Notes under the pieces: model-generated
What the model saw: only the letters and a program-made list of their open reading frames with translations
Database searches by the model: none
Told to the model about the DNA's origin: nothing
Part shown: piece after piece, positions 12,750-24,039 of the stretch
Position numbering within the stretch: the first letter of the stretch is position 1
Layout of the letters: every line of letters starts with the position of its first letter
Source: Ceratotherium simum simum
Lineage: Eukaryota > Chordata > Mammalia > Perissodactyla > Rhinocerotidae
Direction: 5' to 3'
NCBI RefSeq assembly: GCF_000283155.1
Contig: NW_004454229.1
Span: 6,323,439-6,387,438 of the forward strand
Length of the DNA stretch: 64,000 bases
Made by a program: the position numbers and the translations under genes

Positions 12750-13023
12750 GGCCTCCTCAGAGGCGCCCGGCGCGCGCACATCTCCGTTCCCGGCTCTTCG
12801 CTCCACCCTGCCCGCAGGCTCCGCCCCCCGCCCCCCGGCCACCACGGAGTTCCCCGGCGCGCGCACAACTCTACTCCAGGCTCTGCGCTCCAATTCAACC
12901 GCAGGCCCCGCCCCACTCCGCGCAGCTCGCCCCGGCCCTCAGCCCCGCCCCGCCCCCTCCCGGCCACCTCAGAGTTTCCCGGCGCCGGCTCTTCGCTCCA
13001 CCCCGCCCTCAGGCCCCGCCCCA
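12750..13023 (+). repeat. Degenerate triplicated block in the promoter CpG island
   Basis: Three related copies lie at 12,750-12,829, 12,837-12,915 and 12,962-13,023. Each runs through GGCC(A/T)CC..C.GAG, then CCCGGCG, then GGCTCT(T/G)CGCTCCA, then CAGGC(C/T)CCGCCCC. Copies 1 and 2 share the CCGGCGCGCGCACA core; copy 3 lacks about 18 bases there. Every copy ends in an Sp1-type CCCCGCCCC-like box, so the duplication has multiplied factor sites. Confidence 0.7.
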
Positions 13024-13429
13024 CGCCACGCCCCCGTGCTCCGCTTCGCGGGCTGAGCTGTGCAGCCCCGCCCAAGCGCCTTTCGACAAGCTAGTTACTG
13101 AACATGCTCTACCTCCCAGCCCCAGGGGGGTCGATCCCTGGGGCCTGCAAGACCCACAGGACCCGCCCTCGCGCAAGTACGTCCGCGCAGCCCCACTTCT
13201 CCGAGAACCCAGCCGTCCGGCCGCCTGCCCTGGCCCGACCCCGCCTCCAGGCCCGGCCCCGCCCCTCATGCCGGGTCCCGCGCACGCGCGTCTCTGCTGC
13301 CCAGCCTTCCCCCCACCCCGCCGCCCCGCGGTCCCAGGGCGCCAGGTCGCCCCCAGCCCCCTCCCTCCTCCCACCCTCTCTCCGTCCCACCCTCCCCAGC
13401 TTTGTGCCCGGGGCGCCCAGCCGCTTCCC

Positions 13430-13500
13430 CCTCAGCCACGCCGCGGGAGGAGGGAGCCGCCACCGAGGAGCTGCCACTCGCTGCCCCGGGCAGGGGCACA
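13430..13500 (+). other. LRRC42: LRRC42 non-coding exon 1 (3' part; start not determinable)
   Basis: The sequence ..GGGCAGGGGCACAG ends at 13,500 before a good donor, GTAGGTGG, inside the CpG island and immediately before the G-rich intron. LRRC42's ATG lies in an exon that has its own acceptor at 18,924, so an upstream non-coding exon is required and this is the best donor in the island. The transcription start is unknown; the left coordinate is arbitrary. Confidence 0.5.
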
Positions 13501-13504
13501 GGTA

Positions 13505-14420
13505 GGTGGCGGCCGCGGGCTGAGCCGCTCGCGGAGCCCGGGGCTGCGAGTGGGGGCGGGGTGTGAGGGAGGGGCGGGGTGGGGGAGGGGAAGAGCTGGA
13601 GGGACGGGGTCGGGGTGTGGTTGGGTGAGGGGTGTGAGGATGAGGAGACAGGGGTGTGAGAGATGGGTTTAAGGGTGGGGTCGGGGTGCTGGGGCCGTAT
13701 GAGAATTGGGGTTCCGGGCCGGGGTGGGAGAAGGGAGCAGGATTAGCTGGGGTGGCCTTGGGGAGGGGCATGCGTGGGAATTTAGAGCGAGATGGAGAAC
13801 TGCAGTACTGGGGAAGGGGGAAAGGGTCTTGGATTAGAATAGAAGGGGTGGGGTCTTGGGAGCAGGGAAGAAAGAAGTTGGGGCTGTGGATTGTGAAGTT
13901 GGGCATGGTGAGGGGTGAAGAAAGGGGGTCTTGAAGGTTGAGGGCAGAAAACAAGGAAGGAGGTGGAGAGATTGGGGTCCCAGGAGAGGGAATCCCAGAG
14001 AGTGGGAGGAAGGGAAGAACACGGTGAAGGACAGAGGAAGAGTGCTGGGGGTTAGAGTGGGCTGGGGTGGAATGGTGTGGGGAAGGGCGGAGAGGCAGGT
14101 GGAGGTGGGATTGGGTCTAGGCTACAGGCAGCCACATTTCAGGATCATGGAAGGATTGGAAGGGTTTAGATGCGGGGGCAGGGGAGCTGGGAGTGGGGGG
14201 GGGTTAGGATTTTTGGTGTGGGGATTGAATTTTGTGTGAGAAACTCTAGAGTTAGAGGGGAGAAAAACTGTAAGAGAGTCAAGATGTAGGAGAGATTGGC
14301 ATGTTCCTGGAGGGAAGTAGGGAGCTGGCTGTGGTGTGACCCTCTGGAGCTCAGGGGAGGAGAGGGTATGGGTGAGAAGGCAGGTAGGAAAGTATAAGCT
14401 ATAGGGAAAAAATAAGGAGA
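13505..14420 (+). promoter_or_regulatory. LRRC42: Strongly G-skewed first intron of LRRC42, R-loop / G-quadruplex prone
   Basis: For about 900 bases after the presumed exon 1 donor the plus strand is dominated by runs of three to six G separated by one to four bases (for example 13,553-13,600), with very few C. Such non-template G clusters just downstream of CpG-island starts are known to favour R-loops and G-quadruplexes. The composition is seen directly; the function is inferred. Confidence 0.6.
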
Positions 14421-14749
14421 GGAGTTGAAAATTGAATAATGGTGGTGACACAGAACAGTGAAGGTAAGATTGTTGGTTGGTTATGGGTGGTTTGGAGCTA
14501 GTTTCTGTTCAGGTTATTATGTTAGAAATTTTCTCAAGAATACTGCATTTCCAAATAAACCAAGGGTGTCTGCAGCCTTGGGATGAAGGCCATGGGTTGA
14601 CAGATGCTTTCCTGGTGTGTGGATGTGGGTAATTTCTGCCCTGGCAGAGGGAAGAGGGGAGGCCTCGGTGTAGCTCTGTCCTGGCTCTGTTCCTGCCAAC
14701 TCTTTCCTCAGATGGCCATTGCTTTTTTATCTCCTCCCTGTCCCCCTAG

Positions 14750-14782
14750 CTTGAACCCGTGAATTCCAGAAGGATCAAACAG
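14750..14782 (+). other. LRRC42: Candidate small 5'UTR exon of LRRC42 (33 bases)
   Basis: A pyrimidine-rich acceptor (TCCCTGTCCCCCTAG) is followed by 33 bases and then a strong donor, CAG|GTGGGTGAG. The block contains no ATG, so including it would lengthen the leader without adding an upstream frame. It lies between presumed exon 1 (13,500) and the ATG exon (18,924). This is prediction from splice signals only. Confidence 0.4.
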
Positions 14783-14854
14783 GTGGGTGAGATTAATTTT
14801 TAACATCTTTGTTTTATCCTGAAGGCTGATGTCATATTTTTATTGTTGAGAGAC

Positions 14855-15090
14855 GGCATCACGCGGTGGAAAGAGCTTGAGCTTTGGAGGAATACAGCCT
14901 TGAGATTGAATTCTGGCTCTGCCACTTACTAGCTCTGTTCCTTAAATAAGTTGCTTTACTTCTCTGAGCCCCTTCATCTGTTCAGTGGCAATCCCGGCCT
15001 CATGGGATTGTTGAGGGTTACGTGAGATCATTTTATATAGTACCTAGCACAGTGCTTGGCAACTGGTAGGTGCTTAATAAATGTAGCTAT
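14855..15090 (+). mobile_element. MIR SINE
   Basis: Well preserved: TTCTGGCTCTGCCACTTACT, CTCTGAGCCCCTTCATCTG, CCTAGCACAGTGCTTGGC, GGTGCTTAATAAATG. Confidence 0.8.
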
Positions 15091-18000
15091 CACACCCGTT
15101 CTCATTATCATCGTAATCATTACTGTGATTTATTATTCTGGGATTGTTAACTTTCTTTATCTACTAAAGTCGGGCATTTTCTTCTCTCTTTCTTCAAATT
15201 AGATAGCCATAGACTCAGCTCACAGTTTTAATCCTGTTGCCTCCCTTCCTCACTCCCCTCAGTCCACTTGACTGGAATAGTCATGCTTTTTGCTTGGTAA
15301 ACTGGCTTCAAGGTCTAAAAAGCTGTCATATTTAGTTATCAATTATTTTATCTTGCGTGTTATTCAAATGACTTGCTTCGTGGTAACTTTGGCTCCTTTG
15401 TGATGACCAACTACTAGAACATGCACTATTGTGGTATTTTTCTGTGATGTTGTATGGATTACAAAACTGTCTCTCTGTAGGGGGCTGGGAGACTTATCAG
15501 AATGCCCCTGTTACTCTGTCGATCTGATAGAAAATATAGCTAATGCAGGTCTACATTGGACATTGTTATTCTTGCAGATACTAATTACTTTAATTTTCCA
15601 GTTTGTGTGCGGTTTTGCCATGGTTTAGAACAGGCCCTGTCTCCTGAAGGGGCCCGTTTATAATAGACCACCCTGTAATCAGCCGGGCACAAGCAAAGCC
15701 AAGTACAGAAGCTTTGTGTGGAATTCTCTTGTCTTTATGGTTCTTAACCTTGGAAGGCTTAAACTTTAATTTAATTGTTAGATCGTTTTATAGTACCTCG
15801 CAAACTCTCAGGAAACTCCTTATTGGGAGAATGCAAGATGCATAGATTTAGTAGAAATCAAAGGTCACCAAGATTCCCTGAACCAGAGTCAGTTCCTTAA
15901 GTACCACAGTTGAAGAACAGAGAGGCCTGGGGCTTCTGGACAGATGATGTGGATTTACTCTTCAGGAAATTTTGGACTTTTTTCATCGTTAAGAAAGAGA
16001 ACTAGCATTTGATGAGTAATTTAAAGGTAAAATATAGCCAGAACTGTGCCGTTTTTTGACAGTGATCCATGGAAGCAGAAGCTGCCAGGATTTGGGGCAG
16101 CTTGGGTTAGCATCCTTACTCTTGTCCCGATCTGCTTCTGCCCTCTGCTGGATGGAATCAGACTTTTCTGATTTTTAGCAGCAGTAGTCATCCATTCATC
16201 CATTTGTCCATTTTACTCCCAAGTTTGTGGAAGGCATTTTTAGGGGTGAAGGTTAGGGGTAATACAGATGGGCAGACCCTGTTTCATTGTCAGGGAGCTT
16301 GTAGTGTGCTGATCCGTTATAATATGTTATCTTCCATGGAATTTGCCTTTCTACTATTAAAATTAAGTCATTCCTTTTTAGGGCCATGCCTGGTGTCTGC
16401 TTTCTGATCTACAGGTAGGGTAGGGCTCTGAATGTCCAATCACAGGGATAAAGACCGAAGGAGATCCGCTTTATCTCTTCGTCAGGATTAAAGTCTGAGG
16501 TTGAAGGGGCCAGATGCTTACTGCTACTGGAAGAAGAGCTTAGAGTAAGTGAGGCATCTCTTTAGCAGCAGGCACTGAATACTGGCAAGACTATGGGTTG
16601 TAAGAGCTGGCACTGTGACAGGAATTTTTTTTTCTAGTTTCTAGATTTTTTTTTCCCCCTGGTAGTACCAGTAACAATATACTCCCATCATCTGCTTTGC
16701 TTCTGCCACCTGCAGAAGGGTCTGGCAAGTGGGGGAGGAGCCTGCAGCTGTTGCCTGGAAGAGGAGCTGGCTCCTAGCAACAGTATCAGCAGGCCCTGCA
16801 GCTCAGAGCTCTGTCTGTCCCTTTGAGGTCTCACCCTTCCTCTCATTTGGTTCAACAAATACCTTTTGAGGGCTTACTCACTACTAGGTGCTGTGTTGGG
16901 CCTGGGAAAGAGAGACAAATCAAATAAGTGCCTTACCTTCAAAGAGCTCCCAGCTCTGGGAACATTAGCAAGTGAGCAGACATAGTACATGGTGCTAAGT
17001 GCTGCATAGAAGGAGACACTGGTGCTCTGGGAAAACCAGACAGGCATGCACTGGTGCAGGGGTTAGGGAAGGTTTCCCAGGAGAAGGCTGGTGGTTGAGC
17101 TGAGTGTAAATGGTGAGTAGAAATTAGGCAGGTCAGGGAAGCAGAGAAGGGTATCCCAGCCAAAGGGAGCAGAATGGGCGAGGGCCAAGTGGGGCAAGAA
17201 AGCACAGCCAGCTTACCTGGTGCTGTGGCCTGGCCAGAGAGTGGGGCATAAGGAGATGAGCAGGAAAGGTGAGGCACTTGGCTAGGCAGGGCCCTCCTTT
17301 CGGATGTGCTTTTACACACACAATTATCCTCGGGAGAAATGTGGATGGTACTGATGCCTGCAAACAGGATCACTGTTTGATCTCCAGAGACGGCATCTTT
17401 GATCACTGACTTGATTGTTTGCTGACGCTTTTAAGTGGCATCAGAGCCGTGTCCTAGCCCTGCACTGATGCAGAAGAAGCTGGGTTACTTCACTCCAAAA
17501 GTCAGTCAGAGTCTTTTAGAGATAATGGCAGCTTTTTGACCTGTATTATATTAAAGTTTACGTCTCTCTTCCCTTTAAATTGTTGTGGAAATGATAAATA
17601 CTTTCGGGTACTTTAATTTCATAAATAATTTGAAATACTCATTTCAATTTCTCGTGTATTTTGAAATCTCACAGTTCCTCAGGAAAACAAGTATTTATTT
17701 CAATTAGTACTTGGGCACAAAATGTTGCCCACATGATTGCATACATACCCAACTGTTTTTGATATTTTTCCTTACCTTAGAAGTCCCCTAATAGAGCCTT
17801 AATAGATGTGATGCTTCCAAGGGCTAGAATAACTTTTATTTAGCTCTTGTGATGGAGGTCTTTATTTGTAGATGCAAAAAACCTGGTTGCTTGTGGTCTA
17901 TGTAATGTTTAGCAAATGAGTAAACTTTAGTTCCACAGATATCTGCTCAGGGCTTATTACATGTCAGAGCACTTTGTTAGGGAGTCTGGATGAATTAACA

Positions 18001-18164
18001 TGACCCTCTCAAGGAGTTCAAACCAGCAGAACACAAGCCCAGAAACAAATCAGTAGTGGAACAGTGAGCCAAGTGCAACAAAGAAGTGTGTGGAAGGTGC
18101 CAAGGGAGTTATTAATTTCTAGTCTTTGTTCTGTGCATAAACATGTTTGAAAAACAGAAATAGT

Positions 18165-18414
18165 GGCTGGCCAGGTGGCGTAGTGGTTAAGTTCACGTGC
18201 TCTGCTTCAGCAGCCCAGGGTTCGTGGATTCGGATCCCAGGCACCGACCTACATACCACTTATCAAGCCATGCTGTGGCAGCATCCGATATGCAAAATAG
18301 AGGAGGATGGGCACAGCTGTTAGTTCAGGGCTAATCTTCCTCAGCAAAAAGAGGAAGATTGGCAACAGATGTTAGCTAAGGGCCAGTCTTCCTCACCAAA
18401 AAAAACCCAAAAAA
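18165..18414 (+). mobile_element. ERE SINE in LRRC42 intron
   Basis: Head GGCTGGCCAGGTGGCGTAG, body GTTCGTGGATTCGGATCCC, tail GTTAGCTAAGGGCCAGTC then an A-rich run. AAATAGT occurs on both sides as a short target duplication. Confidence 0.85.
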
Positions 18415-18937
18415 ACAAATAGTTAATTCCATACGTACCATTTGTAACTTATGAATCAACAAAAACTCTACGATTTTAAAGGCTGCATAATATTCCATGG
18501 TATGGATGTATCATAATTTATTTAATACATTCCTGTTGTTGGACATTTAGGTTGTTTCGAACTGTTTTGCAAATATTGACTATGCTGCCACAACTTTCCT
18601 TGTGGATGACTCTCTGTCTGCTTCTGTGATAACTTCCTCAGAGTGAATTTTAGAAATGAGATTTGAGCTGGCTTTTGAAAGGTGGATAGGAGTTTACCAG
18701 ATAGACAAGAGAAACAGGAGGGTAGGAAAGGGCGTTCCAGGTAGAGGCAATAGAGGCAACCTGCAGTGCCAGAGTTCATAGGCGACTTGTAAGCTTCGTT
18801 TCCCCAAACCAGCCACAGGGCCTGCCAGGTAGGCTCGTAAAGCTCTGGGCACAGCAAGATGAAGTTACATGTTACAAATGGCATTTTAATTGGATTTGCT
18901 TTCCTTGCACCTTACCTTTACAGTCACACCCAAGACA

Positions 18938-19410
18938 ATGTCTTACTACCTCAACTCAGAAAATCACCTGGACCCAGGGCCCATCTATGTGCGAGAAAAT
19001 GGGCAGCTGCACATGGTCAATCTGGCCTTGGATGGCGTCGGGAGTAGCCTGCAGAAGCCAAGGCCTTTCAGACTGTTTCCCAAAGGCTTTTCTGTGGAGC
19101 TTTGCATGAACAGGGAAGATGATACTGCACAGAAAGAGAAGACTGATCATTTCATCTTCACGTACACCCGGGAGGGGAATCTTCGGTACTCCGCCAAATC
19201 TCTCTTCAGCCTTGTCTTGGGCTTCATCTCCGACAATGTTGATCACATTGATTCCCTCATTGGCTTTCCTGAGCAGATTGCTGAAAAGCTGTTCTCTGCT
19301 GCTGAAGCCAGACAGAAGTTCACAGAGCCAGGTGCGGGGCTGAGGGCTTTACAGAAATTCACTGAGGCCTATGGAAGTCTGGTGCTTTGCTCCCTGTGTT
19401 TGCGAAACAG
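18938..19410 (+). CDS. LRRC42: LRRC42 coding exon 1 (residues 1-157 plus 2 bases)
   Basis: The full exon starts at 18,924 behind ACCTTTACAG, with 14 bases of leader before an ATG whose -3 base is A. It encodes MSYYLNSENHLDPGP at the start and YGSLVLCSLCLRN at the end, before the donor AG|GTGGGTG. I chose this ATG because it matches the family N-terminus; an in-frame ATG further upstream would lie in the intron. It carries the conserved N-terminal domain before the leucine-rich repeats. Confidence 0.95.
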
Positions 19411-19689
19411 GTGGGTGTTCAGATTAGGATATTGGGTATTTTATTGGGTGTGTTAATACTGTCAAGTGCTGGGGCTTAGTGGGCTTGGGGGCTTCTCCCA
19501 TCAAATAGCACTTCAATTTAGAACTTCCAAACACAAATTGATGGGCCATTTTGAGAGGAATCACTGTCTTTCTAACCCCCTCCCCCTCCCAGACAACACT
19601 TAGCTTTATTTTGAAAACACTTTACAAGGATTAGTTGACTGCCATAGTTCCTCCATTAGATAGAAAATACTCTTCTACCAACTTTCCTG

Positions 19690-20035
19690 GTAAGAGAAAA
19701 TAGAAAAACAAGACGTGATCTGCCAGATATCTCCGGGTATGCTCTTGGGGATGTGAAGTTTAGTAACCAGAGTTCTTGGCCCTGTTCCAGTTTTCAGACC
19801 CTGGATATTGAGCATTAGATAAAAGAATGAGTGATTAAAATTGTAAGTATCTTAAAGTTTGGAAATTTTCAAATAAGGTCACAAAACCCACACCAAGGTC
19901 TACCTGTTTTCTAACAGAGCAGATGTTTTCTATTGTGACTTAACTTTGCTCATAGACTTTTGTTGATTTATTTAGAGTTTTTATTCCACCATCATGTAAA
20001 ATGACTTTCAAAGCATCTATTAATTAAAAAACTTA
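19690..20035 (+). repeat. Intronic duplicated block, copy 1
   Basis: Shares ordered text with 23,435-23,762, including GTGATCTGCCAGATATCT, CAGAGTTCTTGGCCCTGTTC and AAAGTTTGGAAATT. I do not recognise a named repeat. Confidence 0.75.
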
Positions 20036-22159
20036 GGAAAAAAGGACATGGAAAGAATTCAAACACAAACGCAAAAAGGTGTAAAGTGAAACATAAGCTT
20101 CCCTCCCATCTCATCTCCTATTGCCTCTTCCCAGGGACAACTACTGTTATCAGTGTCTTCTATATCATTCCAGAGATGTTCTGTACGTACACATGCATGT
20201 ATAGCTCTCCCCTTTGTTATACAAATGGCAGCACACTGCTTACATTCTTATGCACCTTGCTTTCTTCACATATTTTGAAAATCATTTACCATGAATACCT
20301 GTAGCTTTTTTAAATAACTGTATGGTATACCACTATATGAACTTTTTTGTGATTAGAAAATGTGAAAGGTAGCTTACTATTAAGATGCACAATCAATCTG
20401 ACCATTAAAACAAGGCTAAACAAAGAGTATGGAAGAAAAAAGGAGAAAGTCATACTAGAAAGCATAAGCTAAGCTCATATACTTAAAAAAAATAGAAAAG
20501 AAGCAGTCTTTATTTAATCGGCTCATAGAATTAATAGTTTTAACTCAGGCCAAATATTATTCTTTATAAAGACAAGATGTAAAATACACGCAGACAAGAA
20601 CAGAGCCAAGGTCTCAGGAACCGAGAAGGCACCTTATGGAACCTCTCAGGCATGGCTCGGCCTAGGGCTGCTGCCAGGGGAAAGAAAAACATTACCTCGC
20701 CTAAATGAAAAAGCCAAGCAATATTTCACTGTAGTTCATACATTTAAAGTACATTTTACTCGTTCATTTTTTATTCCAAGTTATTTATGTTCATTGTAGA
20801 AAAATTAGAACAATGAAAAATAGAATTATGATATATACCTTGTTTTAGAATTATTTTATAAAGAGAATACATACTATTTGGGAAATACATAAAACTGTAA
20901 TATTCAATTCGTAATCCCACTATTCATGGTAACCATTTTCAAATATATATCTTTATGCATTTGGGAATATACTCTATCTACAACTTGTATTCTGTTTTTT
21001 TCACCCACCTGATCATTTATAGCTTAAGGATTTCTCATGATAGTGAAAATCCTTTTATCCGTTTATGATGTCTGCGTACTGTTCCGGTGGTCAGATTGGA
21101 TGAGAATAGCACTTTCATTCATGTTTGATGAGCACATAAATTAGTGTAGCGTTTCTGGAAAGCTGCGTGGCAATATGTATCAGGAGCCTTAAAAACATCC
21201 ATACCATTTATTTGCCCATTAATTCCATTGATTAAAAATCTATTCTAATTTCTAGTGTAATAATCAGGTAGGGGAACAAATATTTTTACGTAAGGCTGTT
21301 CCTTATAGTACTGTTTGTGGTAGTGAAAACCGGAAAGCTGAATATCCGACAATAAGAAATCAGTTAAGCAAATTATGGTACATTCATATGATGAAATATA
21401 TAACTGTTAAGATAATATTCAAAGATCATGTAAAATGATATGGAGAAATGTTCATTATATAATTAGTGAAAAAATTAAAATTAAAATTGCATATATGATC
21501 CCAATTTTGTTTAAAAAAATAGCAGTTTTTATATGTATTGCATATATAGAAAGATAAAAGAAAAACACACTGAAATGTAATCTAGGTAGTGGAATTGAAA
21601 TTGGTTTTAATTTTCTTTATAATTTTCTATATTTTCTTAATTTTTTCTCCAGGGCACGTGTATTACTTTTATAATCAGAAAAATATAAGAAACATTTTAA
21701 CATAATCTTTTGGCTAATATTTTATTGCGACAGTTCCACACTGTGCTGTCTTATTCAGAAACAAGAGTAAGATTTTCAATTGTGATCAAAAACTTCTCCT
21801 TTTGAATCCCCAGTGCAAAATAGGAAGAGGGTAGGACATTTGGGTTTGCATTTGCAATCCAGGGCTGAAGCTGCAGCAGCAAAGGTTTTACCAGCACAGA
21901 AGTGTTCAGATCAGAGGGAAAGAGCTTGAGAAGATAATTGAAAATAAGATAATTGAGTAGGTGCGGGCACTTGCTGTCTTGAGGTTGGGTCACAAAGCTG
22001 CCTGCCAGAAGGAGAAGCCAGTGTCTTTGTAACTGGCTTCCAATCCTACAAAACTATCTCTTCCCTGTGTTGAAACTCCAGTGATTTCTAATCCCACTGG
22101 TGGTCGCAGGGAGGCAAGTATGTTTTCCTTAAAATATCACCCTGTATAACTGAAGTAAT

Positions 22160-22400
22160 TGTAATAGTTACCATTTAATGAGGGCCCATAAGATGCTACG
22201 TACTTCTGGAATATTGTTTCTAATTTTCTTAATCCTGAAAAGAAGTAATCATCAACCCCATTTTCTAGCTGGAGAAGTTGAGGCTCAGAGAGGTTAAGTA
22301 ACTTTCTCACAATCACATGAGTAATTAAGGTTGTTAGAATCCAAACTCAGGTCTGTCTGACACTAAAATATGTCAGTACTCCTTCTGTTGGTTCTCCACT
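22160..22400 (-). mobile_element. MIR SINE, reversed
   Basis: Plus strand reads GAGGCTCAGAGAGGTTAAGT and CCATTTTCTAGCTGGAG, the reverse of MIR. Confidence 0.7.
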
Positions 22401-23434
22401 ACACTGTTCTGAACTCTCTAAGGGGCAAAGTGGAAGACTAGTGTGAGCAAGACTAGAGCTTTGGTTATGTCCTGGATAAGCATCTAGTAGTATCTGTGGC
22501 TTTGCATGTTGGTTTCTCAGCCTTGATGTTTGTAGTGTTGTTAATCATGTTACACATTGTTATGTCCTTGACAGATAACCCTTGTTTCAGAATTACTAAA
22601 AATCTTTTGGTTAATTGATCAAAGGATGTGTGTTTTCCTTTCTCTGATTGCCGGTAATCCCCCAAATCCCCATTAACCCTTCAACTCTGTGATTGGAAGA
22701 TGGAAAACAGCAATTAAAATAGTCTGAGTAAATAAGGCTCATTTGTGTACCCAGCTGAGCTTGGTCACCAGGCAGCTTAGAGGAGGTATCAGTGCCCCAG
22801 GCCATCTGTACCTAGCAGTCAGGCCGGCGATCAGGTTCAGTACATCTTATTTTGGTTGAAAGTAGAAAGAAAAGAGATCTAACTCCCCTCTTGCTCTCAG
22901 ATTATTCCATACCGTTTTTGGTAATTATGATCCTGCTGACAGAAGAGAGATGTGAACACTTTTAGGTGTAACCCCACTGATCCTACCATACCATCTTGCG
23001 GTGGAAACTGCTAGACATCCATGAGGAAAGTGGATGGGAAAGGCATGCTCTTGCCACAAGTCCATTTCCCTGTTCTCTTAGGATCCTCTCCTCTCTGTTT
23101 CCTGTCGCACCTAATCCCTTTTCATTTTTTCTCAGTGACGTCATCTGAAATAGATGAACAACTAGGAAGCAGGGTGGAGGCCGTAGCCTGGGCTGTGGAA
23201 TGCCTTTTTAATCTCCTTTTCCTCTCCAGAGGCCTCTCTGATGCTTCCTGATAACAGTTTGGCAAGGTGCTCCAGAGTAATTAAATTGTGCATGCTCACA
23301 TGTTGTTGGTCTTAACTGTCTGGATTAGAGCGAGTCCCTGTGGTAGTCATGCTGCCCATACTTGCAGAGTAAAGTTCGCAGGATAACAGAGGCACAGTGG
23401 GGTGGGCAGCTACTCAAGCCTGTGTTTGAGTAGA

Positions 23435-23762
23435 AAAGAAGTGATCTGCCAGATATCTATTGGTATGTTCTTGGTGGTGTGAAGATTAGAACCCAGAGTT
23501 CTTGGCCCTGTTCCAGTTGTCAGACCATTAGCTATTGAGCGTTAGATAAAAAACAACCTTAAAAGAATGATGGAGTATTCTAAAGTTTGGAAATTCTCCA
23601 GTAAGGTCCCAACACCAACACCAAGGTCTGTCTGTCTGCTAACAGAGCAGAGGTTTTCTCTTATGACTTTCTTTTGCTCATATATTTTATTTATTTATTT
23701 AAAGTTTTCATTCCACCTTCATGTAAAAAGACTTTTCAAGGCATTTACTAATTAAAAAATTC
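23435..23762 (+). repeat. Intronic duplicated block, copy 2
   Basis: Second copy, ending at ATTAAAAAATTCAACC against ATTAAAAAACTTAGG in copy 1. Many substitutions and small indels point to an old event; similarity stops on both sides. Confidence 0.75.
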
Positions 23763-23907
23763 AACCTGTGCCCACATGGTGATCAGTGAAGTCTGCATAT
23801 TACATAGTACCTTGTCCTGATGCAATGTTGACTAACACAAAACCACAAATGGTGATGTTATAAAAGAAGGAAAGGAAAAGCTGTTGATTGCTCTCCCCGC
23901 CCCACAG

Positions 23908-24039
23908 ATGTCTGGTGATTTCAGAAAAACTTGAGGAGATTAAGTCTTTCCGGGAGCTGACCTGCCTGGATCTTTCCTGTTGCAAGCTTGGAGATGAACA
24001 TGAACTTCTAGAACATCTCACCAATGAGGCCCTGTCTAG
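23908..24039 (+). CDS. LRRC42: LRRC42 coding exon 2 (residues 158-201)
   Basis: The acceptor CCGCCCCACAG is followed by A TGT CTG GTG ATT, completing an Arg codon split across the junction. The exon encodes the first leucine-rich repeat (FRELTCLDLSCCKLGDEHEL) and ends TCT AG|GTATTG, leaving 2 bases of the next Ser codon. Confidence 0.95.

Larger units (their letters stand above)
12450..13600. promoter_or_regulatory. CpG-island bidirectional promoter of HSPB11 (-) and LRRC42 (+)
   Basis: The base composition changes abruptly to GC- and CpG-rich with many GGGCGG/CCGCCC Sp1-type boxes (CCCCGCCCC recurs near 12,910, 12,940 and 13,015). No TATA box is evident. The island sits exactly where the head-to-head HSPB11 and LRRC42 genes must start, since both have coding exons several kilobases away on opposite sides. 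C dominates the plus strand up to about 13,450 and G dominates after about 13,505, so each gene would have a G-rich non-template strand. The precise start sites cannot be read from sequence. Confidence 0.85.
14783..18923 (+). other. LRRC42: LRRC42 intron upstream of the ATG exon
   Basis: Contains a MIR (about 14,855-15,090), an L2-like piece (about 16,850-17,200), an ERE SINE (18,165-18,414) and antisense L1 3'-end sequence (about 18,465-18,620). The remaining sequence is unique-looking, with no coding signal I can support. Confidence 0.6.
19411..23907 (+). other. LRRC42: LRRC42 intron between coding exons 1 and 2
   Basis: Holds two copies of a roughly 340-base anonymous block (19,690-20,035 and 23,435-23,762), L1-like debris (about 20,040-20,330 antisense and 20,900-21,650 sense) and a MIR (about 22,160-22,400). 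No exon-like splice pair with a usable frame was noticed. Confidence 0.6.

Noticed and set aside
12110..13505. Long open frames on both strands in the CpG island (for example 12,110-12,664 and 13,109-13,954)
   Set aside because: GC-rich sequence lacks stop codons by composition. The translations are Pro/Ala/Arg/Gly low-complexity and overlap on both strands.
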